Shown here in pieces: positions 11,240 through 23,891 of a DNA stretch of 64,000 nt. Within the stretch, counting starts at the first letter, position 1, and each line of letters begins with the position of its first letter. The position numbers and the translations under genes are program-made. Origin of the DNA: Brachyhypopomus gauderio (Eukaryota; Chordata; Actinopteri; Gymnotiformes; Hypopomidae). The stretch spans positions 108,501 to 172,500 of the forward strand of contig NW_027507056.1 of the NCBI RefSeq assembly GCF_052324685.1, written 5' to 3'. The notes beneath the pieces were generated by a model. That model was given only the letters and a program-made list of their open reading frames with translations. It was not told the origin of the DNA and ran no database searches.

Positions 11240-11321
11240 GCTGCGATGGCCGAGAGGTTAAGGCGTTGGACTTGAAATCCAATGGGGTTTCCCCGCGCAG
11301 GTTCGACTCCTGCTTGCAGCG
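11240..11321 (+). tRNA. tRNA-Ser-TGA: tRNA-Ser(TGA), unit 6
   Basis: Intact body. Confidence 0.98.
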
Positions 11322-11725
11322 TGAGTGTCTTGTTGGGCGTGTGGAAAGAGAGAGTGTGCTCTCTTCCTGCTAGCCAGTTTTAAATATGCTTCTCATGCCA
11401 TTTGCAACTTTGTGCTGCCAAACTTTAGCAGTCCTAACTGATCCTGAAATAGTCCCAGGAATTGAGTTACAAATGGCTGCTTCGTCGTTACAATGTGTTG
11501 GCATGGAAATGCAGTGGGGTCTCTTGCAGCGTAGAGGATTAACTTGCCTCTCTAATGTGATTTGTGATGAGACCTTATGCCACCAGTGGGGAGAGCTTGC
11601 ACTCACAGGTGCTTCATCCAAAGATCTTCATGCAACATAGCGATGTCTTGTTTCAGGTAAAAGAAAAAGTGCCACATTCTTTCATGGCCGGTCACTGGTT
11701 GCTCCGCCTTGCGCTAAAAGAGGGT

Positions 11726-11797
11726 CTCCCCGTCGGGGAATCGAACCCCGGTCTTCCGCGTGACAGGCGGAGATACTATCCACTATACTAACGAGGA
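11726..11797 (-). tRNA. tRNA-Asp-GTC: tRNA-Asp(GTC), unit 6
   Basis: Intact form. Confidence 0.98.
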
Positions 11798-12559
11798 CAC
11801 GTGCTGTGTCTCGCAGTGATGCTGAGTCAGGTGACGTGCACTTGTCCCCTTGATTTTAAAGTACTCTGAATCATTGTGCCTGCAAGGAGGTGGTAAAAAG
11901 AACACATTGTGGTGATATTGACTCACTGTTGCCACTCCTCTTTTACCATCGTCAGTTTGTGGACTTATGATAGGAAAAACTCAAAGAATCTTGGTGACCT
12001 ACAGGTTTGATTCATCTGCCTTCCTAGTTAAGTCATGCGAACCATTTGCTGCAAAATTGGCTTTAGCTACATTGGCAATTCATTTTGTCTTCGTATTCCA
12101 GTGCATTGTACCGAACTGCAATATCCATCTTAGATCAACTGAGATTTTGCATTTCTCTCTTTCCCACATGCAAGTTCTGAATTTCTTGGCACACATTACT
12201 GCTTTGCATCTACTAAAAGCACTCCAGAGAAAGCTTCACTTCATACCTTCATGAGGTAGCTGTCGTTTGTACTTGTATTTTGGTGGTATTTTTGTTTTTT
12301 TTTTGTTTGTGTGCGTTGTTTGTCTACTCTTGGAACATCCTGTGATTGGTTAGGGTAGGATTAGAGTTTAATTACGTTGGCCTCAGATTCTGGTTAATTC
12401 CAGGCTTCTTGTGCTAACCTTGTTGTTTGTTAGCTGTTGTTGGCAGTAATTAGTTGCTGCAGGTGCACTTGCCGCCATGCTCCAAGGAGTGAATTGGGGG
12501 CGGATACATTTTTTCTCCAGCTTTGTTAGTTCTTCCTCAGCCTCGCTTCTTCTTTCCTA

Positions 12560-12632
12560 GCCTCGTTAGAGCAGTAGGTAGCGCGTCAGTCTCATAATCT
12601 GAAGGTCGTGAGTTCGACCCTCACACGGGGTA
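12560..12632 (+). tRNA. tRNA-Met-CAT: tRNA-Met(CAT), unit 7, likely weakened
   Basis: C11A converts TAGCGCAG to TAGAGCAG, which breaks D-stem pair C11-G24 and alters a box A base. C72T makes the first acceptor pair a G-T wobble. No other unit has the C11A change. Confidence 0.93.
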
Positions 12633-13215
12633 GCAGAAGCTTTTTGAAAAGATTGACGAGCCCCCAAAAGATGCTCAAACGCTCTTTCCTTATTCACTCG
12701 CATGCTGAGCACACCCCCTACCTGAAAATAGTATTGGCACATGACTCTTACAGGTCATCCCTAGTTGATTCAAGCTGTGCTTTTTCTTTTGTAAATTCGC
12801 GTGTACACAGCAAGTTGTGTTGCATCCAATTCAATTCTCTCCACTGACCGTTCAGTCAATACCTTGATGGCGTCTGTATTGACACCTCTACTGAGACATC
12901 AAGCTGCCTCTTTGGAGCATGTTCGCTCCCAGATCAAACTGCAGTGTCGTGGTGCCAACACAGAATAATGGACCACGTCGGACACTTTTCACTTTTGATT
13001 CTTTTTGATTCACTTTTGATGACACGCTTTTGAATACCTGATCACCTGGAATTGGTACCAGCTTGAAGTTAATAGTGAGTAGACTTATGGAGATTCATTT
13101 ATTTGAATTTTCTTCTCAAGCCATTTGCAACTCAGAAGCAATGACACTTGTGCACTCATCATTGAGCTTGAGGAAGTCCAAGGAATTGATCTCTATGTTA
13201 CTCTCGCTCCGCCGA

Positions 13216-13297
13216 GCTGCGATGGCCGAGAGGTTAAGGCGTTGGACTTGAAATCCAATGGGGTTTCCCCGCGCAGGTTCGACTCCTGCTTGCAGCG
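13216..13297 (+). tRNA. tRNA-Ser-TGA: tRNA-Ser(TGA), unit 7
   Basis: Intact body. Confidence 0.98.
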
Positions 13298-13701
13298 TGA
13301 GTGTCTTGTTGGGCGTGTGGAAAGAGAGAGTGTGCTCTCTTCCTGCTAGCCAGTTTTAAATATGCTTCTCATGCCATTTGCAACTTTGTGCTGCCAAACT
13401 TTAGCAGTCCTAACTGATCCTGAAATAGTCCCAGGAATTGAGTTACAAATGGCTGCTTCGTCGTTACAATGTGTTGGCATGGAAATGCAGTGGGGTCTCT
13501 TGCAGCGTAGAGGATTAACTTGCCTCTCTAATGTGATTTGTGATGAGACCTTATGCCACCAGTGGGGAGAGCTTGCACTTGCAGGTGCTTCATCCAAAGA
13601 TCTTCATGCAACATAGCGATGTCTTGTTTCAGGTAAAAGAAAAAGTGCCACATTCTTTCATGGCCGGTCACTGGTTGCTCCGCCTTGCGCTAAAAGAGGG
13701 T

Positions 13702-13773
13702 CTCCCCGTCGGGGAATCGAACCCCGGTCTTCCGCGTGACAGGCGGAGATACTATCCACTATACTAACGAGGA
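13702..13773 (-). tRNA. tRNA-Asp-GTC: tRNA-Asp(GTC), unit 7
   Basis: Intact form. Confidence 0.98.
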
Positions 13774-14219
13774 CACGTGCTGTGTATCGCAGTGATGCTG
13801 AGTCAGGTGACGTGCACTTGTCCCCTTGATTTTAAAGTACTCTGAATCATTGTGCCTGCAAGGAGGTGGTAAAAAGAACACATTGTGGTGATATTGACTC
13901 ACTGTTGCCACTCCTCTTTTACCATCGTCAGTTTGTGGACTTATGATAGGAAAAACTCAAAGAATCTTGGTGACCTACAGGTTTGATTCATCTGCCTTCC
14001 TAGTTAAGTCATGCGAACCATTTGCTGCAAAATTGGCTTTAGCTACATTGGCAATTCATTTTGTCTTTGTATTCCAGTGCATTGTACCGAACTGCAATAT
14101 CCATCTTAGATCAACTGAGATTTTGCATTTCTCTCTTTCCCACATGCAAGTTCTGAATTTCTTGGCACACATTACTGCTTTGCATCTAGTTCTTCCTCAG
14201 CCTCGCTTCTTCTTTCCTA

Positions 14220-14292
14220 GCCTCGTTAGCGCAGTAGGTAGCGCGTCAGTCTCATAATCTGAAGGTCGTGAGTTCGACCCTCACACGGGGCA
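14220..14292 (+). tRNA. tRNA-Met-CAT: tRNA-Met(CAT), unit 8 (short unit)
   Basis: Intact body. The ~316-bp spacer deletion ends about 31 bp upstream, leaving only the immediate 5' flank. Confidence 0.98.
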
Positions 14293-14876
14293 GCAGAAGC
14301 TTTTTGAAAAGATTGACGAGCCCCCAAAAGATGCTCAAACGCTCTTTCCTTATTCACTCGCATGCTGAGCACACCCCCTACCTGAAAATAGTATTGGCAC
14401 ATGACTCTTACAGGTCATCCCTAGTTGATTCAAGCTGTGCTTTTTCTTTTTGTAAATTCGCGTGTACACAGCAAGTTGTGTTGCATCCAATTCAATTCTC
14501 TCCACTGACCGTTCAGTCAATACCTTGATGGCGTCTGTATTGACACCTCTACTGAGACATCAAGCTGCCTCTTTGGAGCATGTTCGCTCCCAGATCAAAC
14601 TGCAGTGTCGTGGTGCCAACACAGAATAATGGACCACGTCGGACACTTTTCACTTTTGATTCTTTTTTATTCACTTTTGATGACACGCTTTTGAATACCT
14701 GATCACCTGGAATTGGTACCAGCTTGAAGTTAATAGTGAGTAGACTTATGGAGATTCATTTATTTGAATTTTCTTCTCAAGCCATTTGCAACTCAGAAGC
14801 AATGACACTTGTGCACTCATCATTGAGCTTGAGTAAGTCCAAGGAATTGATCTCTATGTTACTCTCACTCCGCCGA

Positions 14877-14958
14877 GCTGCGATGGCCGAGAGGTTAAGG
14901 CATTGGACTTGAAATCCAATGGGGTTTCCCCGCGCAGGTTCGACTCCTGCTTGCAGCG
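14877..14958 (+). tRNA. tRNA-Ser-TGA: tRNA-Ser(TGA), unit 8
   Basis: G26A at the D/anticodon-stem hinge (AAGGCATTGG); otherwise intact. Shared with unit 11. Confidence 0.97.
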
Positions 14959-15362
14959 TGAGTGTCTTGTTGGGCGTGTGGAAAGAGAGAGTGTGCTCTC
15001 TTCCTGCTAGCCAGTTTTAAATATGCTTCTCATGCCATTTGCAACTTTGTGCTGCCAAACTTTAGCAGTCCTAACTGATCCTGAAATAGTCCCAGGAATT
15101 GAGTTACAAATGGCTGCTTCGTCGTTACAATGTGTTGGCATGGAAATGCAGTGGGGTCTCTTGCAGCGTAGAGGATTAACTTGCCTCTCTAATGTGATTT
15201 GTGATGAGACCTTATGCCACCAGTGGGGAGAGCTTGCACTCACAGGTGCTTCATCCAAAGATCTTCATGCAACATAGCGATGTCTTGTTTCAGGTAAAAG
15301 AAAAAGTGCCACATTCTTTCATGGCCGGTCACTGGTTGCTCCGCCTTGCGCTAAAAGAGGGT

Positions 15363-15434
15363 CTCCCCGTCGGGGAATCGAACCCCGGTCTTCCGCGTGA
15401 CAGGCGGAGATACTATCCACTATACTAACGAGGA
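15363..15434 (-). tRNA. tRNA-Asp-GTC: tRNA-Asp(GTC), unit 8
   Basis: Intact form. Confidence 0.98.
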
Positions 15435-15880
15435 CACGTGCTGTGTATCGCAGTGATGCTGAGTCAGGTGACGTGCACTTGTCCCCTTGATTTTAAAGTA
15501 CTCTGAATCATTGTGCCTGCAAGGAGGTGGTAAAAAGAACACATTGTGGTGATATTGACTCACTGTTGCCACTCCTCTTTTACCATCGTCAGTTTGTGGA
15601 CTTATGATAGGAAAAACTCAAAGAATCTTGGTGACCTACAGGTTTGATTCATCTGCCTTCCTAGTTAAGTCATGCAAACCATTTGCTGCAAAATTGGCTT
15701 TAGCTACATTGGCAAATCATTTTGTCTTTGTATTCCAGTGCATTGTACCGAACTGCAATATCCATCTTAGATCAACTGAGATTTTGCATTTCTCTCTTTC
15801 CCACATGCAAGTTCTGAATTTCTTGGCACACATTACTGCTTTGCATCTAGTTCTTCCTCAGCCTCGCTTCTTCTTTCCTA

Positions 15881-15953
15881 GCCTCGTTAGCGCAGTAGGT
15901 AGCGCGTCAGTCTCATAATCTGAAGGTCGTGAGTTCGACCCTCACACGGGGCA
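15881..15953 (+). tRNA. tRNA-Met-CAT: tRNA-Met(CAT), unit 9 (short unit)
   Basis: Intact body; deleted upstream spacer. Confidence 0.98.
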
Positions 15954-16536
15954 GCAGAAGCTTTTTGAAAAGATTGACGAGCCCCCAAAAGATGCTCAAA
16001 CGCTCTTTCCTTATTCACTCGCATGCTGAGCACACCCCCTACCTGAAAATAGTATTGGCACATGACTCTTACAGGTCATCCCTAGTTGATTCAAGCTGTG
16101 CTTTTTCTTTTGTAAATTCGCGTGTACACAGCAAGTTGTGTTGCATCCAATTCAATTCTCTCCACTGACCGTTCAGTCAATACCTTGATGGCGTCTGTAT
16201 TGACACCTCTACTGAGACATCAAGCTGCCTCTTTGGAGCATGTTCGCTCCCAGATCAAACTGCAGTGTCGTGGTGCCAACACAGAATAATGGACCACGTC
16301 GGACACTTTTCACTTTTGATTCTTTTTGATTCACTTTTGATGACACGCTTTTGAATACCTGATCACCTGGAATTGGTACCAGCTTGAAGTTAATAGTGAG
16401 TAGACTTATGGAGATTCATTTATTTGAATTTTCTTCTCAAGCCATTTGCAACTCAGAAGCAATGACACTTGTGCACTCATCATTGAGCTTGAGTAAGTCC
16501 AAGGAATTGATCTCTATGTTACTCTCACTCCGCCGA

Positions 16537-16618
16537 GCTGCGATGGCCGAGAGGTTAAGGCGTTGGACTTGAAATCCAATGGGGTTTCCCCGCGCAGGTT
16601 CGACTCCTGCTTGCAGCG
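16537..16618 (+). tRNA. tRNA-Ser-TGA: tRNA-Ser(TGA), unit 9
   Basis: Intact body. Confidence 0.98.
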
Positions 16619-17022
16619 TGAGTGTCTTGTTGGGCGTGTGGAAAGAGAGAGTGTGCTCTCTTCCTGCTAGCCAGTTTTAAATATGCTTCTCATGCCATTT
16701 GCAACTTTGTGCTGCCAAACTTTAGCAGTCCTAACTGATCCTGAAATAGTCCCAGGAGTTGAGTTACAAATGGCTGCTTCGTCGTTACAATGTGTTGGCA
16801 TGGAAATGCAGTGGGGTCTCTTGCAGCGTAGAGGATTAACTTGCCTCTCTAATGTGATTTGTGATGAGACCTTATGCCACCAGTGGGGAGAGCTTGCACT
16901 CACAGGTGCTTCATCCAAAGATCTTCATGCAACATAGCGATGTCTTGTTTCAGGTAAAAGAAAAAGTGCCACATTCTTTCATGGCCGGTCACTGGTTGCT
17001 CCGCCTTGCGCTAAAAGAGGGT

Positions 17023-17094
17023 CTCCCCGTCGGGGAATCGAACCCCGGTCTTCCGCGTGACAGGCGGAGATACTATCCACTATACTAACGAGGA
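17023..17094 (-). tRNA. tRNA-Asp-GTC: tRNA-Asp(GTC), unit 9
   Basis: Intact form. Confidence 0.98.
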
Positions 17095-17856
17095 CACGTG
17101 CTGTGTCTCGCAGTGATGCTGAGTCAGGTGACGTGCACTTGTCCCCTTGATTTTAAAGTACTCTGAATCATTGTGCCTGCAAGGAGATGGTAAAAAGAAC
17201 ACATTGTGGTGATATTGACTCACTGTTGCCACTCCTCTTTTACCATCGTCAGTTTGTGGACTTATGATAGGAAAAACTCAAAGAATCTTGGTGACCTACA
17301 GGTTTGATTCATCTGCCTTCCTAGTTAAGTCATGCGAACCATTTGCTGCAAAATTGGCTTTAGCTACATTGGCAATTCATTTTGTCTTCGTATTCCAGTG
17401 CATTGTACCGAACTGCAATATCCATCTTAGATCAACTGAGATTTTGCATTTCTCTCTTTCCCACATGCAAGTTCTGAATTTCTTGGCACACATTACTGCT
17501 TTGCATCTACTAAAAGCACTCCAGAGAAAGCTTCACTTCATACCTTCATGAGGTAGCTGTCGTTTGTACTTGTATTTTGGTGGTATTTTTGTTTTTTTTT
17601 TGTTTGTGTGCGTTGTTTGTCTACTCTTGGAACATCCTGTGATTGGTTAGGGTAGGATTAGAGTTTAATTACGTTGGCCTCAGATTCTGGTTAATTCCAG
17701 GCTTCTTGTGCTAACCTTGTTGTTTGTTAGCTGTTGTTGGCAGTAATTAGTTGCTGCAGGTGCACTTGCCGCCATGCTCCAAGGAGTGAATTGGGGGCGG
17801 ATACATTTTTTCTCCAGCTTTGTTAGTTCTTCCTCAGCCTCGCTTCTTCTTTCCTA

Positions 17857-17929
17857 GCCTCGTTAGCGCAGTAGGTAGCGCGTCAGTCTCATAATCTGAA
17901 GTTCGTGAGTTCGACCATCACACGGGGTA
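17857..17929 (+). tRNA. tRNA-Met-CAT: tRNA-Met(CAT), unit 10, probably defective
   Basis: Three changes: a G-to-T in the variable loop (GAAGTTCG), C61A (GACCATCAC), and C72T at the acceptor end. C61 pairs with G53 and is the last conserved base of box B, so TFIIIC binding and the T arm should both be impaired. The same triple occurs in units 13 and 18. Confidence 0.9.
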
Positions 17930-18512
17930 GCAGAAGCTTTTTGAAAAGATTGACGAGCCCCCAAAAGATGCTCAAACGCTCTTTCCTTATTCACTCGCAT
18001 GCTGAGCACACCCCCTACCTGAAAATAGTATTGGCACATGACTCTTACAGGTCATCCCTAGTTGATTCAAGCTGTGCTTTTTCTTTTGTAAATTCGCGTG
18101 TACACAGCAAGTTGTGTTGCATCCAATTCAATTCTCTCCACTGACCGTTCAGTCAATACCTTGATGGCGTCTGTATTGACACCTCTACTGAGACATCAAG
18201 CTGCCTCTTTGGAGCATGTTCGCTCCCAGATCAAACTGCAGTGTCGTGGTGCCAACACAGAATAATGGACCACGTCGGACACTTTTCACTTTTGATTCTT
18301 TTTGATTCACTTTTGATGACACGCTTTTGAATACCTGATCACCTGGAATTGGTACCAGCATGAAGTTAATAGTGAGTAGACTTATGGAGATTCATTTATT
18401 TGAATTTTCTTCTCAAGCCATTTGCAACTCAGAAGCAATGACACTTGTGCACTCATCATTGAGCTTGAGGAAGTCCAAGGAATTGATCTCTATGTTACTC
18501 TCCCTCCGCCGA

Positions 18513-18594
18513 GCTGCGATGGCCGAGAGGTTAAGGCGTTGGACTTGAAATCCAATGGGGTTTCCCCGCGCAGGTTCGACTCCTGCTTGCAGCG
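18513..18594 (+). tRNA. tRNA-Ser-TGA: tRNA-Ser(TGA), unit 10
   Basis: Intact body; the immediate upstream base differs (CCCTCC for CGCTCC). Confidence 0.98.
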
Positions 18595-18998
18595 TGAGTG
18601 TCTTGTTGGGCGTGTGGAAAGAGAGAGTGTGCTCTCTTCCTGCTAGCCAGTTTTAAATATGCTTCTCATGCCATTTGCAACTTTGTGCTGACAAACTTTA
18701 GCAGTCCTAACTGATCCTGAAATAGTCCCAGGAATTGAGTTACAAATGGCTGCTTCGTCGTTACAATGTGTTGGCATGGAAATGCAGTGGGGTCTCTTGC
18801 AGCGTAGAGGATTAACTTGCCTCTCTAATGTGATTTGTGATGAGACCTTATGCCACCAGTGGGGAGAGCTCGCACTCACAGGTGCTTCATCCAAAGATCT
18901 TCATGCAACATAGCGATGTCTTGTTTCAGGTAAAAGAAAAAGTGCCACATTCTTTCATGGCCAGTCACTGGTTGCTCCGCCTTGCGCTAAAAGAGGGT

Positions 18999-19070
18999 CT
19001 CCCCGTCGGGGAATCGAACCCCGGTCTTCCGCGTGACAGGCGGAGATACTATCCACTATACTAACGAGGA
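18999..19070 (-). tRNA. tRNA-Asp-GTC: tRNA-Asp(GTC), unit 10
   Basis: Intact form. Confidence 0.98.
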
Positions 19071-19516
19071 CACGTGCTGTGTCTCGCAGTGATGCTGAGT
19101 CAGGTGACGTGCACTTGTCCCCTTGATTTTAAAGTACTCTGAATCATTGTGCCTGCAAGGAGGTGGTAAAAAGAACACATTGTGGTGATATTGACTCACT
19201 GTTGCCACTCCTCTTTTACCATCGTCAGTTTGTGGACTTATGATAGGAAAAACTCAAAGAATCTTGGTGACCTACAGGTTTGATTCATCTGCCTTCCTAG
19301 TTAAGTCATGCAAACCATTTGCTGCAAAATTGGCTTTAGCTACATTGGCAATTCATTTTGTCTTTGTATTCCAGTGCATTGTACCGAACTGCAATATCCA
19401 TCTTAGATCAACTGAGATTTTGCATTTCTCTCTTTCCCACATGCAAGTTCTGAATTTCTTGGCACACATTACTGCTTTGCATCTAGTTCTTCCTCAGCCT
19501 CGCTTCTTCTTTCCTA

Positions 19517-19589
19517 GCCTCGTTAGCGCAGTAGGTAGCGCGTCAGTCTCATAATCTGAAGGTCGTGAGTTCGACCCTCACACGGGGCA
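19517..19589 (+). tRNA. tRNA-Met-CAT: tRNA-Met(CAT), unit 11 (short unit)
   Basis: Intact body; deleted upstream spacer. Confidence 0.98.
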
Positions 19590-20173
19590 GCAGAAGCTTT
19601 TTGAAAAGATTGACGAGCCCCCAAAAGATGCTCAAACGCTCTTTCCTTATTCACTCGCATGCTGAGCACACCCCCTACCTGAAAATAGTATTGGCACATG
19701 ACTCTTACAGGTCATCCCTAGTTGATTCAAGCTGTGCTTTTTCTTTTTGTAAATTCGCGTGTACACAGCAAGTTGTGTTGCATCCAATTCAATTCTCTCC
19801 ACTGACCGTTCAGTCAATACCTTGATGGCGTCTGTATTGACACCTCTACTGAGACATCAAGCTGCCTCTTTGGAGCATGTTCGCTCCCAGATCAAACTGC
19901 AGTGTCGTGGTGCCAACACAGAATAATGGACCACGTCGGACACTTTTCACTTTTGATTCTTTTTTATTCACTTTTGATGACACGCTTTTGAATACCTGAT
20001 CACCTGGAATTGGTACCAGCTTGAAGTTAATAGTGAGTAGACTTATGGAGATTCATTTATTTGAATTTTCTTCTCAAGCCATTTGCAACTCAGAAGCAAT
20101 GACACTTGTGCACTCATCATTGAGCTTGAGTAAGTCCAAGGAATTGATCTCTATGTTACTCTCGCTCCGCCGA

Positions 20174-20255
20174 GCTGCGATGGCCGAGAGGTTAAGGCAT
20201 TGGACTTGAAATCCAATGGGGTTTCCCCGCGCAGGTTCGACTCCTGCTTGCAGCG
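20174..20255 (+). tRNA. tRNA-Ser-TGA: tRNA-Ser(TGA), unit 11
   Basis: G26A as in unit 8. Confidence 0.97.
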
Positions 20256-20659
20256 TGAGTGTCTTGTTGGGCGTGTGGAAAGAGAGAGTGTGCTCTCTTC
20301 CTGCTAGCCAGTTTTAAATATGCTTCTCATGCCATTTGCAACTTTGTGCTGCCAAACTTTAGCAGTCCTAACTGATCCTGAAATAGTCCCAGGAATTGAG
20401 TTACAAATGGCTGCTTCGTCGTTACAATGTGTTGGCATGGAAATGCAGTGGGGTCTCTTGCAGCGTAGAGGATTAACTTGCCTCTCTAATGTGATTTGTG
20501 ATGAGACCTTATGCCACCAGTGGGGAGAGCTTGCACTCACAGGTGCTTCATCCAAAGATCTTCATGCAACATAGCGATGTCTTGTTTCAGGTAAAAGAAA
20601 AAGTGCCACATTCTTTCATGGCCGGTCACTGGTTGCTCCGCCTTGCGCTAAAAGAGGGT

Positions 20660-20731
20660 CTCCCCGTCGGGGAATCGAACCCCGGTCTTCCGCGTGACAG
20701 GCGGAGATACTATCCACTATACTAACGAGGA
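20660..20731 (-). tRNA. tRNA-Asp-GTC: tRNA-Asp(GTC), unit 11
   Basis: Intact form. Confidence 0.98.
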
Positions 20732-21177
20732 CACGTGCTGTGTATCGCAGTGATGCTGAGTCAGGTGACGTGCACTTGTCCCCTTGATTTTAAAGTACTC
20801 TGAATCATTGTGCCTGCAAGGAGGTGGTAAAAAGAACACATTGTGGTGATATTGACTCACTGTTGCCACTCCTCTTTTACCATCGTCAGTTTGTGGACTT
20901 ATGATAGGAAAAACTCAAAGAATCTTGGTGACCTACAGGTTTGATTCATCTGCCTTCCTAGTTAAGTCATGCAAACCATTTGCTGCAAAATTGGCTTTAG
21001 CTACATTGGCAAATCATTTTGTCTTTGTATTCCAGTGCATTGTACCGAACTGCAATATCCATCTTAGATCAACTGAGATTTTGCATTTCTCTCTTTCCCA
21101 CATGCAAGTTCTGAATTTCTTGGCACACATTACTGCTTTGCATCTAGTTCTTCCTCAGCCTCGCTTCTTCTTTCCTA

Positions 21178-21250
21178 GCCTCGTTAGCGCAGTAGGTAGC
21201 GCGTCAGTCTCATAATCTGAAGGTCGTGAGTTCGACCCTCACACGGGGCA
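21178..21250 (+). tRNA. tRNA-Met-CAT: tRNA-Met(CAT), unit 12 (short unit)
   Basis: Intact body. Confidence 0.98.
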
Positions 21251-21833
21251 GCAGAAGCTTTTTGAAAAGATTGACGAGCCCCCAAAAGATGCTCAAACGC
21301 TCTTTCCTTATTCACTCGCATGCTGAGCACACCCCCTACCTGAAAATAGTATTGGCACATGACTCTTACAGGTCATCCCTAGTTGATTCAAGCTGTGCTT
21401 TTTCTTTTGTAAATTCGCGTGTACACAGCAAGTTGTGTTGCATCCAATTCAATTCTCTCCACTGACCGTTCAGTCAATACCTTGATGGCGTCTGTATTGA
21501 CACCTCTACTGAGACATCAAGCTGCCTCTTTGGAGCATGTTCGCTCCCAGATCAAACTGCAGTGTCGTGGTGCCAACACAGAATAATGGACCACGTCGGA
21601 CACTTTTCACTTTTGATTCTTTTTGATTCACTTTTGATGACACGCTTTTGAATACCTGATCACCTGGAATTGGTACCAGCTTGAAGTTAATAGTGAGTAG
21701 ACTTATGGAGATTCATTTATTTGAATTTTCTTCTCAAGCCATTTGCAACTCAGAAGCAATGACACTTGTGCACTCATCATTGAGCTTGAGTAAGTCCAAG
21801 GAATTGATCTCTATGTTACTCTCACTCCGCCGA

Positions 21834-21915
21834 GCTGCGATGGCCGAGAGGTTAAGGCGTTGGACTTGAAATCCAATGGGGTTTCCCCGCGCAGGTTCGA
21901 CTCCTGCTTGCAGCG
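21834..21915 (+). tRNA. tRNA-Ser-TGA: tRNA-Ser(TGA), unit 12
   Basis: Intact body. Confidence 0.98.
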
Positions 21916-22319
21916 TGAGTGTCTTGTTGGGCGTGTGGAAAGAGAGAGTGTGCTCTCTTCCTGCTAGCCAGTTTTAAATATGCTTCTCATGCCATTTGCA
22001 ACTTTGTGCTGCCAAACTTTAGCAGTCCTAACTGATCCTGAAATAGTCCCAGGAATTGAGTTACAAATGGCTGCTTCGTCGTTACAATGTGTTGGCATGG
22101 AAATGCAGTGGGGTCTCTTGCAGCGTAGAGGATTAACTTGCCTCTCTAATGTGATTTGTGATGAGACCTTATGCCACCAGTGGGGAGAGCTTGCACTCAC
22201 AGGTGCTTCATCCAAAGATCTTCATGCAACATAGCGATGTCTTGTTTCAGGTAAAAGAAAAAGTGCCACATTCTTTCATGGCCGGTCACTGGTTGCTCCG
22301 CCTTGCGCTAAAAGAGGGT

Positions 22320-22391
22320 CTCCCCGTCGGGGAATCGAACCCCGGTCTTCCGCGTGACAGGCGGAGATACTATCCACTATACTAACGAGGA
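22320..22391 (-). tRNA. tRNA-Asp-GTC: tRNA-Asp(GTC), unit 12
   Basis: Intact form. Confidence 0.98.
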
Positions 22392-23153
22392 CACGTGCTG
22401 TGTCTCGCAGTGATGCTGAGTCAGGTGACGTGCACTTGTCCCCTTGATTTTAAAGTACTCTGAATCATTGTGCCTGCAAGGAGATGGTAAAAAGAACACA
22501 TTGTGGTGATATTGACTCACTGTTGCCACTCCTCTTTTACCATCGTCAGTTTGTGGACTTATGATAGGAAAAACTCAAAGAATCTTGGTGACCTACAGGT
22601 TTGATTCATCTGCCTTCCTAGTTAAGTCATGCGAACCATTTGCTGCAAAATTGGCTTTAGCTACATTGGCAATTCATTTTGTCTTCGTATTCCAGTGCAT
22701 TGTACCGAACTGCAATATCCATCTTAGATCAACTGAGATTTTGCATTTCTCTCTTTCCCACATGCAAGTTCTGAATTTCTTGGCACACATTACTGCTTTG
22801 CATCTACTAAAAGCACTCCAGAGAAAGCTTCACTTCATACCTTCATGAGGTAGCTGTCGTTTGTACTTGTATTTTGGTGGTATTTTTGTTTTTTTTTTGT
22901 TTGTGTGCGTTGTTTGTCTACTCTTGGAACATCCTGTGATTGGTTAGGGTAGGATTAGAGTTTAATTACGTTGGCCTCAGATTCTGGTTAATTCCAGGCT
23001 TCTTGTGCTAACCTTGTTGTTTGTTAGCTGTTGTTGGCAGTAATTAGTTGCTGCAGGTGCACTTGCCGCCATGCTCCAAGGAGTGAATTGGGGGCGGATA
23101 CATTTTTTCTCCAGCTTTGTTAGTTCTTCCTCAGCCTCGCTTCTTCTTTCCTA

Positions 23154-23226
23154 GCCTCGTTAGCGCAGTAGGTAGCGCGTCAGTCTCATAATCTGAAGTT
23201 CGTGAGTTCGACCATCACACGGGGTA
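23154..23226 (+). tRNA. tRNA-Met-CAT: tRNA-Met(CAT), unit 13, probably defective
   Basis: Same variable-loop, C61A and C72T changes as unit 10. Confidence 0.9.
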
Positions 23227-23809
23227 GCAGAAGCTTTTTGAAAAGATTGACGAGCCCCCAAAAGATGCTCAAACGCTCTTTCCTTATTCACTCGCATGCT
23301 GAGCACACCCCCTACCTGAAAATAGTATTGGCACATGACTCTTACAGGTCATCCCTAGTTGATTCAAGCTGTGCTTTTTCTTTTGTAAATTCGCGTGTAC
23401 ACAGCAAGTTGTGTTGCATCCAATTCAATTCTCTCCACTGACCGTTCAGTCAATACCTTGATGGCGTCTGTATTGACACCTCTACTGAGACATCAAGCTG
23501 CCTCTTTGGAGCATGTTCGCTCCCAGATCAAACTGCAGTGTCGTGGTGCCAACACAGAATAATGGACCACGTCGGACACTTTTCACTTTTGATTCTTTTT
23601 GATTCACTTTTGATGACACGCTTTTGAATACCTGATCACCTGGAATTGGTACCAGCATGAAGTTAATAGTGAGTAGACTTATGGAGATTCATTTATTTGA
23701 ATTTTCTTCTCAAGCCATTTGCAACTCAGAAGCAATGACACTTGTGCACTCATCATTGAGCTTGAGGAAGTCCAAGGAATTGATCTCTATGTTACTCTCC
23801 CTCCGCCGA

Positions 23810-23891
23810 GCTGCGATGGCCGAGAGGTTAAGGCGTTGGACTTGAAATCCAATGGGGTTTCCCCGCGCAGGTTCGACTCCTGCTTGCAGCG
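23810..23891 (+). tRNA. tRNA-Ser-TGA: tRNA-Ser(TGA), unit 13
   Basis: Intact body. Confidence 0.98.

Larger units (their letters stand above)
1..11858 (+). repeat. Higher-order duplication, 3-unit block (5928 bp) x2
   Basis: Units 1-3 (1-5928) and 4-6 (5929-11858) share private variants in the same order. Units 1 and 4 share damaged tRNA-Asp, GTGCGCG after the T-tract and a T4 rather than T5 Met terminator. Units 2 and 5 share the Asp G65A change and several spacer substitutions. Units 3 and 6 share CAATATCTTGATGG. Unit 3 later lost 2 bp near 5422. Confidence 0.85.
13835..15495 (+). repeat. Short array unit (unit 8) with ~316-bp deletion
   Basis: The spacer 5' of tRNA-Met jumps from CATCTA (ending near 14188) straight to GTTCTTCCTC. 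The segment holding the oligo-T tract and the GGTTAGGGTAGG motif is missing. A 2-bp TA is shared by both breakpoints. The same junction occurs in units 9, 11, 12 and 17 (near 15849, 19486, 21147 and 30707). Confidence 0.9.
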
